This document shows positions 33,930 through 49,100 of a DNA stretch of 64,000 nucleotides, piece after piece (positions within the stretch are counted from its first letter, which is position 1; each line of letters begins with the position of its first letter). Origin of the DNA: Trichopria drosophilae (lineage: Eukaryota > Arthropoda > Insecta > Hymenoptera > Diapriidae); NCBI GenBank assembly GCA_030407085.1, contig CM059586.1:103801501-103865500 (forward strand). The letters are read 5' to 3'. The notes beneath the pieces are model-generated. The model saw only the letters and a list, made by a program, of their open reading frames with translations, made no database searches and was not told the DNA's origin. Both the position numbers and the translations under genes were made by a program.

Positions 33930-35660
33930 TCCCCCACCACCGCTCGAACGTCTCGATACAGTTTACACCATCAAAGTTGTAGAGTGTAAATACCGTTTAA
34001 CCTAAATTTGCAAACATGTATAGTCGGTAGACTGATATATAATGAAATTTCAAATTAATTTAAAATTTTGCATCAAACTCATGATTTACATCATACAAAT
34101 TATTCGAAAAGCTGCTAATTTCGTAAAATAAAAGTGCACATTTGAAGGTTAGGATGTTGTCAATTTTTAATGATGTGTTTCAATAAGACCTCTATGAAAA
34201 TTGAAAAGTCTTTCATTTGCAAAATAACAAACAAATCCAATATCAGCAGCTTAGTACTGAATATTTGGAGTGATCTGAAGCTTTCATTAATCATATTTGC
34301 AAATTTGGGTTAAATATTGTCTCCTATATTAATTTCGGTCTTAATCACAGTGTATTTGTTTGTGAAACAAAAAATTATTGATACATAATTATATGTATAA
34401 TAAAGTGCATAATGTAAATTTAAAATGTTTATTTACACTCGAATGCAGATATAAATGACCATAAATAAATGCGAAAGGTTGCAGTCTTTATTTATCACAT
34501 AAGATGTGATCTCGTTACATTTTTGTCACTTTTTATTTACGGGTTTTAGTGAAAATTCCTACCTTATCGGTCGAGCACTTAAGATTCCTCTTTAAGGTAT
34601 TCTTCGATTTTTACCAAGGAACATAAAAGAGCTTGTTAAGCGCACCATAAGAGTGAATTTGGACATTTTGTACCCTCGCCTCTCGTAACACTTAATTTTC
34701 TCCAGGGAACAGTCATTTGTCTTACGGGGGTTCTAAAGTGATCCGCCGGAAAGGTAGAAAATTTCACTAAAAACCGTAAATAAGAAATGATTTAATTGAT
34801 TTTTCAAAATTCGGGCTCGGTAAGGGCGATTCTAATTACTACAGGCGATTTTACAGAAGATACCAAAGGCATACATTGAGATCTGACTGAGAATTTTCAA
34901 AAATTGTTGTTTTTACTGAGTAACATATAACGGTACAACTTTATACTAATATTACAGTGTAGTTTACAGATCCCACCGTGTTAATCACTTGCTACTAACT
35001 CTCCTTTCTCGCAAGTGGTAGAGATTTTTCAGTGTAAATACTGGAAAAGTAGCGTTATATTGTAAACTCTTGGCAAATTATGTTCGACTCTTCGAAATAT
35101 TTATATTGAAATATATCTCAGACATTCTACGTGAATCAGTCATGTCTCGGAACAGCCCAAAGTATAGAATAACCCAAGTTAACCCAAAAGAATAACCCAA
35201 ATTATACATTAAAAAAAAAGTGTTGAAATGTTTAATTATTTACAACGCGGTCAATTTTGCAATTAAAAAAATCACCTGAGGCAATATTTTATTTTGCCAA
35301 AAGCTACCGATATGTAAAATTACAACGATTTCTGAGACATGATTGATATTCCCCTCACGTGGAATGTCTCATCTACAATACTATTATCACGGTAATGTTA
35401 ACATGGACGGATATTTCGGGTTGCAGCAACCTCACTGTAATATAACTGTGATACCTTCCTGTAATATATTACCGTGATAAAATAATGTAAACTATAATAC
35501 AGAGTGTCATGTGAGTAATGTAAATGTTTACTCAACTCATTAAAATAGGATAAAATACCAGTTTATCAATTTTGTTGAAACTGAAGCATTGAAACATTAA
35601 AATATGAGAGGATACTTTTTTGTTTCTAACACATGTTTCTGTCATGATTTTCCTCTGTCC
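33930..35660. other. intergenic stretch, no gene seen
   Basis: No exon or domain is recognisable. There are small hairpins around 35370-35490 (ATTATCACGGTAAT... against ATTACCGTGATAA) and a short AATAACCCAA repeat at about 35170-35200. Both look like decayed repeats. Confidence 0.45.
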
Positions 35661-35666
35661 CTACTA

Positions 35667-35902
35667 CAGTAGAACCCCGCTGGATTGTCGGCAATAGGGG
35701 AAGCATCGCTTACACCTCTACGCCGTAATCACGTGACGTTCATGACCAATCACAGACAATCTCTCTGCTTCCTATTGTAACTCCAAACCGATGCGTATGT
35801 CTAACGTCCCTGCGGCGACGAGCGGCGTGGTAGCGGTAAAGGGATTCCAAGAAATGCCAATCCAGCGGGGCTGAATTCTGACAATCCAGCGGGGTTTTAT
35901 TG
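35667..35902. mobile_element. pogo-like MITE (236 bp)
   Basis: Ends CAGTAGAACCCCGCTGGATT and inverted CAATAAAACCCCGCTGGATT are flanked by TA. GC-rich interior, no coding sequence. Confidence 0.85.
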
Positions 35903-36777
35903 TATATTGGTATTTATTTTCGAAAGATAGAGGGACGTGGTCCAAGTCCAAGCTGGTATTCGTAACGTTTCGTATGTACCTTATTTCTGCCTAATCCGAG
36001 TGAGAAGTGTGAAATTGGCGTTAGTCCAATTCGGACCCCGCATTTTTATGCGCAATTCATAATTTATTTATAATTGTGTTAATGTATCATTAAAAATAAA
36101 TTATTTATCATTTAAATTACTTTCGGTATGGGCAAAAGAAAAGTTGAAAAATAAGTATATAAAAATTAGAAAGAAGAAAATATGTATTTCCGTCATAATA
36201 TAGGTGTATTTACCTCCGTCGACGATTCCCGGGTGACGCCCAGTCGTCAATCATCGCCGGTTGTAACTTCCCTCGCCCTATGATTCAATTAACGTCCAAT
36301 AGATGTAAATGTCGCACTTTACGCCCACCATATGAAAATAATTATTAGCATTCATATTCCAATGTTTAAGTCACCACAACCGAGCTGCAGCACGAATATT
36401 TTGCTAATACGAACCGGAAATTGCCCACGAAAACAACAATTTCAATACTTTGAATCTGGCTCTGATTCCGATTGATTGACATTTTATTATTTTTATTTAT
36501 TTCACATTTTAATGCAATAATATTACTAACCCACCCACATTCTTTACAGTCTCGTAAAGAATGATAACAATTTGAACATTTTTAGCTCTTAAATTTGTGG
36601 TCAACGAACAGAAATAGCGAAACTACAATAGTAATCCCTTCGAACGAAGCGCTCGTATAATTATGATCGAACTTCACTAGGGTAAGTTCGTTTGATCGTA
36701 TGATTATACATTTATCAATGGAGGAGTAGACATATAAGGAATAATAAACCGCAATAATAACATAATGTCTATTAATA

Positions 36778-37036
36778 CAGTGGTCCCCGTCCTAAAGCAT
36801 TTTCCCGTCCATACGCACATTTCTTTCCCGTCCAAATGCATAGATTCCCCTTTGTTCCTCTCCCCAAAACCCGATTCTTAGTCTCTAGCGCTTCTAGTGA
36901 GACATCTACGCGCATGCTCAGTGTGATAAATGCAAAGAGACTTTTGCCGTAGTGGGGGTTGAGGGAGGATATGCGTTTGGACGGAGGCGGCCATTTTTGA
37001 TGGAACGAAACATATGCATTAGGACGGGGACCACTG
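36778..37036. mobile_element. pogo-like MITE (259 bp) beside sulfotransferase A 3' end
   Basis: Ends CAGTGGTCCCCGTCCTAAAG and inverted CAGTGGTCCCCGTCCTAATG are flanked by TA. Modules AGTGGGGGTTGAGGGAGG (36951-36968) and GGCGGCCATTTTTGA (36986-37000) are present. It lies 95 bp beyond the stop of sulfotransferase A and could be part of its 3' UTR. Confidence 0.9.
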
Positions 37037-37131
37037 TATAACTAATAAATCGTCTATCAGAACTGAAACAGGAAATTTCAACGACAACAAATTAATGTAT
37101 TTTTAATATTCATAAATAATAAAATTTTTTA

Positions 37132-40100
37132 TTAAATATATTTGATAACATGTTTATCAAAACTAAGTCCAGTTCCTTGTAGATTTTGCGCGATCCATTT
37201 GTCATATTTGGCAGAAAGATCGTAGGGCATGAAGCGCTGCCAGTCACCGATTTTTCCTTTTCTAATGAACTTTAAGTCTGGGTCTTCGATTTGTTTTATT
37301 CGCATCACGTGTTCAAGATTGACTGATGGGTTCTCTGACATTTTCGAAAACGACAGATGCTCGCAGAGTTTTTGTATTTGTTCTGGTGTTACAGATTTTT
37401 CCAAGAAAGCAGCGGTTTTTTGGATCACCCCAGGTAAATCCTAATCAGCACATATTATTTGATAATTTATCTTATATAGACATCGTAAATATTATATTTA
37501 TTAATTGTATTTATAAGCAATTTAGATAGAGTATACCTAAAATTAGTATAAAATTTACCTAAAATTATACCTAAAAAGGTATACTCTAAAATTTTGTATA
37601 AAAAGCTTGTAAAGGAACTAAGGAAGAATTTTCATGTTATAATTAGTATGTTTGAAACTCCAATAATAAATATAAAATACGTATTTTAGGTTTATGTTGA
37701 TAGAATTACCATAATCATTTCTTCGTATGTAAAGAAGAGAATATTTGAATCGTCTCGATGATTCCAAAACGGAAGAACGTGATCCCAGTATGACGATGGA
37801 GGTACTGAAATGTATATTCATATAAGACATTTTAGGGATGAAGTAAAATTTGGCTAAAACTGTGTATTTCTTACCGCTATTTTCAAGAAATAATTCTGCA
37901 AATTCATCAAACGTAGCGTTTACGTCAAAAAATAATTTATTGAAGTGGTAATAACTGACGACGACATCTTTGGGATTACGAGCTACATAAATAATCTATA
38001 AATACATTTACTTTTTATTATTGAAGTGTTACGTCAAAAATCATATTTTTATTTGTAAAAAAAAACTATTCATATAAATCTTTTACATACTTTGGGTTTC
38101 TTTTGGTGCAGTTGTTTTGGTAAGGCATCCCACGTGAGGTGTGATTTTATATACCTGGGACTTTTCATATTTTCGACTTCATTAACGCTGCCAACAGTTT
38201 TGCCGTACCAATGAGCAAACGTTCCAGTATTCATTAACGATTCTATTCTGAAATCATATATATTTGTTTTATTTATTACAATGCATATTTTGCTTATAGG
38301 TGTAATCTCGATAAGACGTCTTAAATATACACTCAGCTACAAAGATCTTTAACTATCGGCCCTCGTGTCTTTATTTACATCTTTATTTCTTTATGTAAAA
38401 AAGACGACCGGAAGGAAATAATTATCGTCGCGGGCTGTAATCCTTCAGTTGTATACTAAAATATCATTTGTAGGTTACCAAACTTTTTGGATATTATGAT
38501 AAGTTTAAAGGGGGTGAATACTAAAAGAAAAAGCTTCAAACACCACAGATTATGATGTAATTTGGTTATTGTCCAAGTTATGTCTAGTAATAAATAAAAG
38601 TTTATGTATAGCCAAAAATAGAAATGAATAATTCTAAACGGTAGATAGGTAACTGTGGGTATTACTAATTCATAAACAGGATTATGGAAATTTTAAAGCC
38701 AAACTCCACCAATTCCGATTAAAGGAAGATGGGAAGTACTCGAGCGGAGGAGAAAATACTCCCCAATACTTGCTAAATGTCTGCAGAAAATATACGGTTT
38801 TGAGAAATGCATGAAACCCGAGTTGTAAATGCAGGCAATTGAGAGGTTAGATCTAAAACACTTTGTTCAAACAAAATAATATCCAATATTCAGGTAGTAT
38901 GCAGATCTTATCTGCTATATATCTTCCGTTGAAATGAGGTATTGCTAAATTTTCGAATTCTTATTATCAAGAGCTATAGAAGAGTTTCCGAACCACACTT
39001 TTCCCCTCACCCGTCGAACCCATTTCGGAAGCTGGAAATACAACATAATAATGAGAAGAATAATATACTAATGTTCACGAGAGGTTTGCTTTTTCTAATA
39101 TTTTTTCCTGTTTGTTTCGTTCCATTATACCATTGATTCCACTGATCTCTTTTTCATTTTTGCATTATTTTCGCTTTACCAGCTTTGTTCGTCAATGCTA
39201 TTTTGCGTGGGCACGAGTCATTTCGAGCAATACTCATTAAAATCTGAGAAAACTACCTAAAAGTATAAAGGAACACTACAGGTTTTGCAGCATCAGATAA
39301 ATCGGTTATAAAGAAAAAAGTCTGCTTTTTAAAGTTAAATTGTGACACTGAAGCATTCACGGAGAAAAATGACTCCGCTGGATTAGCTGATTCATATCAG
39401 CTAAAATTTTCGGCTGGAATTGCCGAAAATATATGCAATTTTAGATGTTTTGATTCCGCTAATGTAGCCTTAACCCTACTCAATTCGCGCTTAGCTCTAA
39501 ATTTCCGCTACATTAGCAGATTTGTTCCGTTAAATTTGCGGGGTGCGGGTCGAAAAACCGACAAATCAAAAAGCCGACAGGTCAAAAAACAGACAATCAT
39601 AAAGCCGACAGTCAAAAAGCCGACAGTTCAAAAAATGACTGACCTCCTGACGATATGTCTTTTTTTTATGTGTCGGCTTTTTGACTGTCGGTTTTTTGAC
39701 TGTCCGTTTTTTTGACCTGTCGGCTTTTTGATTTGTCGCTTTTTCGACCCGCACCCAATTTCCGGACTTTTTCAGTAAATTTAGCTGAAATTATCGGATA
39801 TCCCTATGAAAATCGGTAGAATCTGCGGATTTTTCGGCTGATTTTGCTGATTATTTTTCTCCGTATTAAGAATGTAACGTTGGAAATTACATCCTTAACT
39901 GCAACAAACAAAGAAAATGAAATGTACAATAGTTGAATATGTACATTTCACTCTTTTAGGATACGTACATGGAATGTACTGAAAAAAGAAATGTCTGATT
40001 TCGAAAGTTCCCAAACACATTATGTATTTATTTTGATAAATATTTGTCAGACAAATAATTTCCATTAATTTGCAATTGCGTGATAATTTTGTAAAACTTT

Positions 40101-43100
40101 CTTAAGACAAGGGAGTTGGAAATCAACAATGTCATCAACGGATTCGTGGTGTATCTTTTGTTGACATTGCGAATTACGTTCGAGATGTAAACAAACGGTA
40201 GGTATCTTTGCAATTGCGTCTTTTTTATGATATTTTGAACCTATACTGTCGACCGTATATTTTAACAGATATGATTATACTTGGGATGTTACTTTGTTAA
40301 ATAGCTAAAAAAGTGTTCAATGGCAAACTAGTAAATGTCACCATTATTGCTATTCTTATTAATAATTTTTAAATATACCTGTCCACGTGTTCTACAAGCG
40401 TAAACTTCCTTGAAGTCCCATAACCCACTAGCTTACAATTTAAATAGGCGCCCAGATACCAAGATACCAAATAACATTAAAAATACATACTCTAAGACTT
40501 GTCCCCTTTTGTAGATTGGAGTACTCTGCGCTGTATTGTAGTCGAAATCGTGTCCGATGAGCCAGGCCATTTCGTATACCCAATTGCTTCCTACGAAAAA
40601 AATAGAAAAAGTGCTATTTTTTATTGAATTTTGCATCCAACGTTTGCTAACCGTAAGTGTATATTCCATATTCATTTAAATCCGTATTCTCGGACTTTTA
40701 TATATCATTCATGGTGCATTTATGAAATAGATAGCCCGGTTGTTTTGTTGAGAATCTTAGGAATGACCATGCACCAATTAAGTATAGCATACAAAAGGTG
40801 GTCAGCCAGCGCAGTTGGACTCTGAATGGACTGATTTTCAAACAAGAGGCTGACTCAAGATCGTAGAACAAGACACAACAATGGCCTATTTATTAATGAG
40901 GCACCCAGATGGATTTTTAACTACCGTGATGATGATTGTAGGTCTAATCAATGAAAAGACCCAAACTTTTTACATTGTTTAACCATGAAACCCTTCGACT
41001 CTTAATGACCAAAGAACAAATAACTCTTAGAATTCATCAGAGAATACACTAAATTTTTTTCAGAATTTTTTGTAAATAAATTACAATTTTGAAAAAAATG
41101 TTGAAAAAAAAGTCTCAAAATGTCATAAAAAAATTTTGAAAAAATTCCACTATATCGCTTGATGAATTTTAAGAACTTTTCATTCTGGGCATTTTTTTTA
41201 ACAGTTCGTAGTTTTTGAGTTAGAGCGTCCAGAAATTTCTCAAAGACATTGTTGACGCCATTTTGAGGTCGTTAGAATGATGTAGGGTATAAAATTAAAA
41301 TTTTTCCTTAAAATTGAAGTATTTTGTTTACCTTTGTTCAGAGTTTCAATAGAATCCCAATATTCCAATAGCTCGAAAAAAATTGACAAGTATAAAAAAT
41401 TCCCAATTTTTTGGAAATTTGTTTCATATTCGGCGGCATATATTGGAATTTCTGATGGCTGAAATTCAATTTTGACCTCGGAATCTTGAAGAGCGACCTT
41501 GAAAACAGTAGGATACGCACCTCTCAATTGTTTTCAAATTTGATTTTGACACGAAATACTTGATTGAAAATGAAGTATAAAAATTGTCAATTTTTACCTA
41601 TGTAGCACATGAAAAACAAAGATAAAAAGAGATCGATAGGGAAACAATCGTTGCTCTTGGGTGTACATCATGCATAGCAGACCTTCCGTTGACGGAGAAT
41701 GTCATTATTTAAAATAACCGTACCTTTGTTAGAAAAAATCGTAGGTGAACGAATAAAATCTCATTCTGAACTGTAAGGGTAGTATTAAAAGATGCTAATA
41801 GTATAGAAGGTCAAAAAACATTGTTGCATCGTGTACGCAACCTCAAAAATAGTAAAAAAAACGCGTTTCTCACATAACCTCAAATATCTCAAAATCCTGA
41901 CGTGATAGGCCACTTCTGGTGTCGAATTCCGATTCGACGCACAAAATTCCGAAATGACTCACAACTTCCCAATAACAAAACCGTGTTATGTTATCAGTTG
42001 TCTTTCTTATTTATTGATCGCTTTCTTCTGCTCAACTCAAGATTTTTTGATGAAAAAGCCAATCAAACCTAGCACCATACCTTATTGCAATTGTTTTGGA
42101 TATTGTCTTCATTTTGGCATTCACTTTTCGTTTCCCAGTTATATTATTAATACGAATACTCAGATGGACTTCATGCGCTTCATCATTTGTAACAAAATAC
42201 CAACTTAAGAGTTTCATAAATTGCATTATCAATGGTATCGATAAAGACAACATCACTGACATCCAACACATTAATTAATTAACTTTTTCACCACGCAGTA
42301 CTACCCTGTTAGCAGTATTCTAAATCGTTCTAAATTATGTACTTTGTTATTGGCAGGGGAACAAAGTTCCGAAAAAAACCCGAAAGGCTAAAATTTCGAT
42401 ATTGCGCGAATCCAAGGTATTTTGATTTCTTTTTATCAAATTTTCAAACACAAAGTGAATAAAATCACGTTGGAGCTATGCTATATCAAAATTTGGATCT
42501 TTCGGTATGTTGTTTTTCGGAACTTTGTTCCCCGGTCTTGTTATTTATATTTATTTCCACCTTTCGACTAAAACAAGTTGAATCTGATGATTGTTCAATG
42601 GATCGCAAACCAGTTTCTTCATATCAACTTATTTTCTGATGAAACATCTCTAGAATACTTCCGATCTTTGGTCAAAGATGCTAAATTATCACTTGGAAAT
42701 TATTTGTATTCTGACGATATTAAATTTAACAGTGATCATAACCTTGAAGGTCATTTCAAGGTCAAAGCCTTCTTTAAAAATTGGAACTATTCTTTTTTAA
42801 TGCGAATTTGTGAAGAGCGTAAAATTTTAGGACTGAATATAACCTTGACCTTCTGATCAGTGTTAAGGTCACGTCAAGATGACTGTTCTAAAAGTTCCGG
42901 TACAGCAAAATGTTAAATACAAAAGTTTGAGGAATTATACTTTATGTATGTTGTTATATTAAATTTTTTGTTCGCACAATTTCTTATTTTAGTTTTATCG
43001 TTTGGGCACTGCATTCTTGATCATACACATTTTAAATCTGACTGTAATAAAAGTTGTGTAGATGTTTAGAAAAATGTAATTTTCTATTCTCGCAATGTTT

Positions 43101-46100
43101 AATTTATTTAAGCGCAGAAGTGGCAGAACAATAAGACGTTTTAAAGTTTTAAATTACATTTTTGGAAGGAAAGATCCGGTTTAAAAATTCTGAAAAATTC
43201 ACCAAAAAGGGTTCAATATATAGATTTTATGACTGTATGTTTGGAATTTTGGCTATAAGTGATTTAATTACCTGAAAAAGTGTAAATAAACAGAAGTCCC
43301 CTGATTAACATGTAAACTTCAATCTGGATTATCTCGCTCAATTTTGGTCGAAATGAAACATTTTTTCTCACTTTCCAAATAATTAATTTTGTACTTTCCA
43401 TTCATAATAATTTGTGTCTGAAATAAACACGGACATAAAATAAAACATTAAAAATACTCTTTACGCTTTGCTCATGGGGTAGTTTTAGAAGTTAATAAAG
43501 AAAAGTAAACAAATACAAATTTATCAAAGAAAATGTGCATAAAATAACGATAATAGTTTCATTATATCATATCCTAAAGTTCTTATTACTAAAACAAACA
43601 TTTCCGTATTTTCTACACGCGACGTAAATGTCTATAAAAACGTAGCATGACAAACCGTTTCATGTAATGCCAGAAAATTGTCAAAGTTTTTGGGAAGCGT
43701 GAAAAAATTTCACGGCTACTTGAATTGTACAAAACCAACCTTGTACTCGTCGGACAACTTTTTATCTCAGCTGTACTTTAGTACACCTATAAAAGAATTC
43801 CCGTTCCTGATTTGGGACTCAGTTACATTCTTGAATTCAACAAATTCAGATTAATATACATTTTTTTCGAAGTACCTAAAATTGATAAATTAGTTACATT
43901 AATTAATTTAGTGGCGTTTTATTTCACTTTATTCTACGAATAAAAATTAAACTACAATTTTTTTTACAATATTTATCAGTTACAATTGCTAGAAGCAGCA
44001 CCTCATCCGAATTATTTAAATAAATATTGATTTTATTATTAATAGTTTTAAAAAATCGGTATTTTGAACGGGTGTTAAGATGACTTCGACTGTCAATGGC
44101 GTGGAAGAAGATCTGACTAAAATCCAACAAGAAAATTTTATCAACGATTTTCGAACCGGTTACATATATGTTAAGGATGTTTGCCTTCCGGAATATTATC
44201 AACAATTTTCCAAGAATATTGAAAATCTAGAAGTTCGTGACGATGATGTCTGGATTTGCAGTTTTCCAAAAACAGGTAAATTTATTTTTTATAATAAGGT
44301 AATTGCTTATAGAAATGGAGTTTTGAATTTTCTAAAAAAAATTCTAATTTCAAATAATTATTTACTTGACCTAAGGAAATATTTTAAAGTATGTCAGATT
44401 TACTAAAAAGAAAAAGCATCTGATAAAAAAATCATATTTTCTGCTTTAAATACACAATTTTTTTTACAGTAATCATTAAAATTACAAATTTTCTCTATAA
44501 TAATAATTTAACATATTTTTTTCCGACAAAAAAATGTTTAACGTTTATGTTTCAGAAAAGATTTATTTCTTGTAATAAAGTAAGAAATCAAATGAACGTT
44601 TCTTCTTAAAATATAGCGTCCGTAATATCAGCTTTGAAATTAGCGGAACGTATTTTTAAAAAATTCAAAATGGCGGCTCAAAAATGTTGACAGAAAAATA
44701 TCTTTTTCCATAAACATGAATAATCGATGGACGCTTCTTTCCAAAATATGTAATTTTTATGAAACAGAATATTTAAATTATTTTTTGGGTCGCTGGAATT
44801 TGAAGTCCGATTTCAAAAAATCAATATGGCGGATATAATATGGCTGACGATACTTTGAAATTCAGAAGATTCAACAGGGAGTTTTTTAACAGAGTTTTTC
44901 TATTTTTTTGTTGAACTGTTATTTTTTATACATAAGAAATATGATATAAGATTCAAAATCAACTACTCGAAATACAAACAAATGATCAGATTCAATGAAC
45001 TCGAATTTTAGGACACCGACCGCTATATTGGATTCATTTTCAATTTCGGCTTCTCCAAAATTCCCAAATAACCACTTTTCAAAAGTAGATACTCAATTTC
45101 ATAAAAATAACAAATATTTTAAAAGAATCGTGCACTGTAATATTTATTAAAACCGAAATTCTTTTAGCCACCATCTTGACATTTTTGAAAGTACATTTCG
45201 CTATTTTGAAGCTTAGATATCGCGGCGTACAAAAAATCTATAATAGTTCATTTTACGCCCTTGTTTTACACCGGCAAATCTGGGCGCAAAATAAGCATTT
45301 TACGCCTCCTGCATCAAACTAATTTTTAGTACCTCGAAAAGTTTAGTCAGGAATTTTTGCCGTTAATTACGATTTCAAAAATCGACAAAAAGTATTTATA
45401 TTGTGAAACTGAACATTGCGCAATTTATGCAAATAACAAAAAGTAGTTACTCGTGCTCTTCGTTTGGCAAAATTATTTTTGAATTCTTTTTTATCATCGG
45501 TACTGGCGTAAATTAATGTGGAGGTTGCTCGATCGGTTTTCGTACATCCATGTGGCCCTGAAAAGGGCCTATGACCCCAAAAATAACGGTCTTCTCCCAC
45601 GCAAACGGGTGAACGCCCGTTCATGTATCTATGTCATACAAACAATATATACAAACAATAATTCCCTGAAACTTGAAAATAAGTCAAAATCTCATTTCCA
45701 TACAATTTATGCGGAGTAAATAGGGCAAAAGTTTGTGAACATGTTATTCATGTAGTCCAGAAGCTGACGGAATTTTAGGTGATTGATTTCCTTACATCCG
45801 ACATTTTTTTACAATTTATAGTTATTTCCAAAAATATTGACTGATTTTCTTTGTATTGCCTTTTTTGTATTGCTCATTTAAAACGTTTCGACAAGAGAGA
45901 TTGAGTTAACTGTTATACTCCTTAATGTAGGTTGTTTACATTTCACGATTGTTTTGCTTTTCAGTGTCCGCGGTTGTTGGAAAAATTGTAATGTAACCAA
46001 TTCATTCAATTATTTAGTCAAAATATACAGCAATCAAAGTTATGATTATTTTGTTGAAGTAATTAAAATACTAAAAAGAGACAAGTTTCAATGATTTTTC

Positions 46101-49100
46101 TTGGTGTAGACGATCTCATGATTCAAAATAAAAATAAAAATTATATTTAAAAACGTTCCAACATTCAGATGTATGCCATATTCAGTTTATTCAAAAAAAT
46201 ACTCAACACAAATGCTTACAAAAATAATTTCTTAAAAATTAAACTAAGGTATGATTAATATTTGATTAACAAAATATAAATACTTACAAAGGTAGTTTGT
46301 TACAAAGGTTATTTTGATCATGAGATAGTGACCACCAAGATAAAGTAATTTACAAAATTTTTCTCTTGAAAAATGTTAAATCTTTATTACTTTTACTAAA
46401 TATTTGAACAACATAGTTATAAAATTAACTATACATAATGTTGGTTATCTCAATAAAAAACATATTATCTATTTATAAAAGAATGTGTATATAAACCGTC
46501 TTGCTTATCTTTCAATAAATCGCCATACTTTGCGGTAGCGTAACGCGGTTATGACGTCTACTTAGTCATTCGAACGTCGCGGGTTCGAATCCACCTTCCA
46601 ACTCGACTTTTTTCTGCCATTTAATTTATTTCTTCACTTATTTTTTTTTTTTTGAAAATTAAATATCTTTATAAAAGTTTTATTAAAACGCAGCGCAAAT
46701 GATTAAAAAAAATACTTTTATGCTACTTTTCATTTGGTAGGAACCACATGGACACAGGAGATGGTTTGGTGTATCGCCAACGACTTAAATTTTGATGCTG
46801 CTAAAGTTGTGCTTTCGGAAAGGTTTCCATTTCTTGAGTAAGTACTCTTTGCAGTATACCAATCATTGTCTATATTGCCTAAGTAAAAAATACGTTTTTT
46901 ATGTAGAAAACGATGTTGGCTTTAAATTTCTCTTAATGAAAATTCACTCTTTATGGAGTGAAATTGAGCCTCTAGTTAAAAAGTGAATTTTCAGCATAGC
47001 GTTGCGCATAGAATCCAACAAAATAGTTCTTTTTTGTTGCCTTCTTTACAATATACATAATTTACATTTAAAAATTAACGATTCGTTTACTATCTACAAT
47101 TGTATCTGACAAATTTATGAAAATTTTAAATTATTTATTAGACACTTTTTTGTTCATTTTGATCATTCATAAAAATTAAAAAAATGTTAATTAACATAAG
47201 TTTTGCATTGCGAAAAACTTTTTTTTTATTTTTCACGTTATTTCTCATTCAAAATAGTGTCAGAAAAAAAAATATTACGAATTCTTTTAATTATGACTTG
47301 ACATTATTGAAAATTCGGGTATGGGTCCTCCTAAGATAAACAAATTCTATGCTAAAAGAAAACATTCAATACGACAAAAAATCGATCTAATTATTTATTT
47401 ATATTTTTATTGTCGTTCTTCTTGAGACCGTTTATCTGGTGAATGCGATGAAAACAAACGTTGTTCCGAGTCCTTTTGTGTTTTTGATATTAACTAATTT
47501 TTTGACAATGGAGCAATGTATTTTACCGATGCCAATTGAATTTTTAATATCTGATATTGGATGATCGTAATCAGGGACCACCACAAAGATAAGTTTCGAG
47601 CGAATCCAATGAATTTTAAATTTTGTCTGCCATATTGGATCCGCTATACTGGATACACAATTTTGAAATTTTAAAATCTGACATCAGATTCTTCTACGTC
47701 ACTATCCTAACCTAAAAGTTAGACCTAACCAAATCAGAGTTTTTTTGCGATTTTCAGTACGTTTTTGTGGTGAATCAAAATGTTTGTTCGCAATTCCGCA
47801 AAACGCAGATTAAAGTCCTATTATTCAGCTTTAAAATACCTTTTTAGTAATTCCGATACGGTTATTTTCATCCAGTTAATGAAATTTTTGTGAAGGTATA
47901 AATATGATTTGCATACATTTAGTAATTGTACGAAAATAACTATAACAAGATGAGAGCGACCTTCGTGCTCAGAATTCATTTATGTCCTCAACATCTTTAG
48001 ATACTCTAACCCAAAAATGCAAAAATCGCCGTTTTTGCCCATTTTCAGTAACTTTTTGTGGCAGATCAAAATTTTTGTTCGAAATTTGGCAAAAAATAAA
48101 TTAAAATGCACTAATCAGAATCCTGAGTATACTTTTCCGAAGGGTTTCGATGTCCTGAATCCAAATCTGGTCGAATAATTGTTCTATACCGTCAAGATTT
48201 TTGGATATCTTAACCTAAAAGTGGGAAAAACAAAAGTCATAATAGTGTCTTTTTCACAAAAACTTCTATTACTCGATGAAAAACAATCCTATCGCGGATT
48301 GGCTAAAAAGGAACTTTTTCCGTCAACTCCAAAATTCCCCAAATAACAAGTTTTAAGTGAGGTCGATTAATTTGTTAAAATTTCATCCTCCATGGTGGAT
48401 CCGACATTTTGAATTTTTAAAAAATGACTTCAGATTCATGATCATTGATCCCAAAAACATTTGAGACTTTTAGGGATACTCTAAAGTCATAACTCATAAT
48501 GAAATTCAGAAAATGGAAAAAAAATCAGATTTTTTTTTCTAAAAAACGGGTAAAACTTTTTTATTTGAAAATTTACAACAATTTATTTTGCACTATTGGA
48601 AAGTGCAATTTTTAGCCAATAAGAAACTATTATTTCAAAATTTTACGCATAGGGTTTAACATTTACAATTTGGTTTCAAACTTTATGAAAAAAATTGTAC
48701 ATATAGACGTAAAAGTATTATTCTGAAACATCTCAACTAATTTAGCTACATTTGGTATCATCATATGTTTTTGTTAGTTACAAGCTCCAATTCGTGTTAC
48801 ATATCTGAATAATTGTAATATTTACAAAACAGTTATCTTTCGAATAATGATTTTTTTCATAACTAAATTAATTTAAATTTCAGGTTTTCAGCGCTATTCG
48901 ATTACAGGAAAATTATGTCGCGAACGCCAGAACTACAGCTTCCACTAAAAGCGTTAAATAGTGTAAAATTCGTCGATGAGCTTGTTGGACGTAGGTTCAT
49001 TAAAACGCACCTTCCTTTTCGACTTTTACCTAAACAAATAAGAATGGGTGAGAAAAAGCCAAAAATGATTTACGTCGCCAGAAATGCAAAAGATACCTGT

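Noticed and set aside
41240..41527. 95-codon minus-strand ORF as possible exon 1 of sulfotransferase A
   Set aside because: It lies in a dispersed repeat also present at 1-360 and has no PAPS loop; exon 1 at 52417 fits in phase and homology.
45367..45624. 85-codon minus-strand ORF in gene B intron 1
   Set aside because: No recognisable domain, no splice context; lies in repeat-rich intron.
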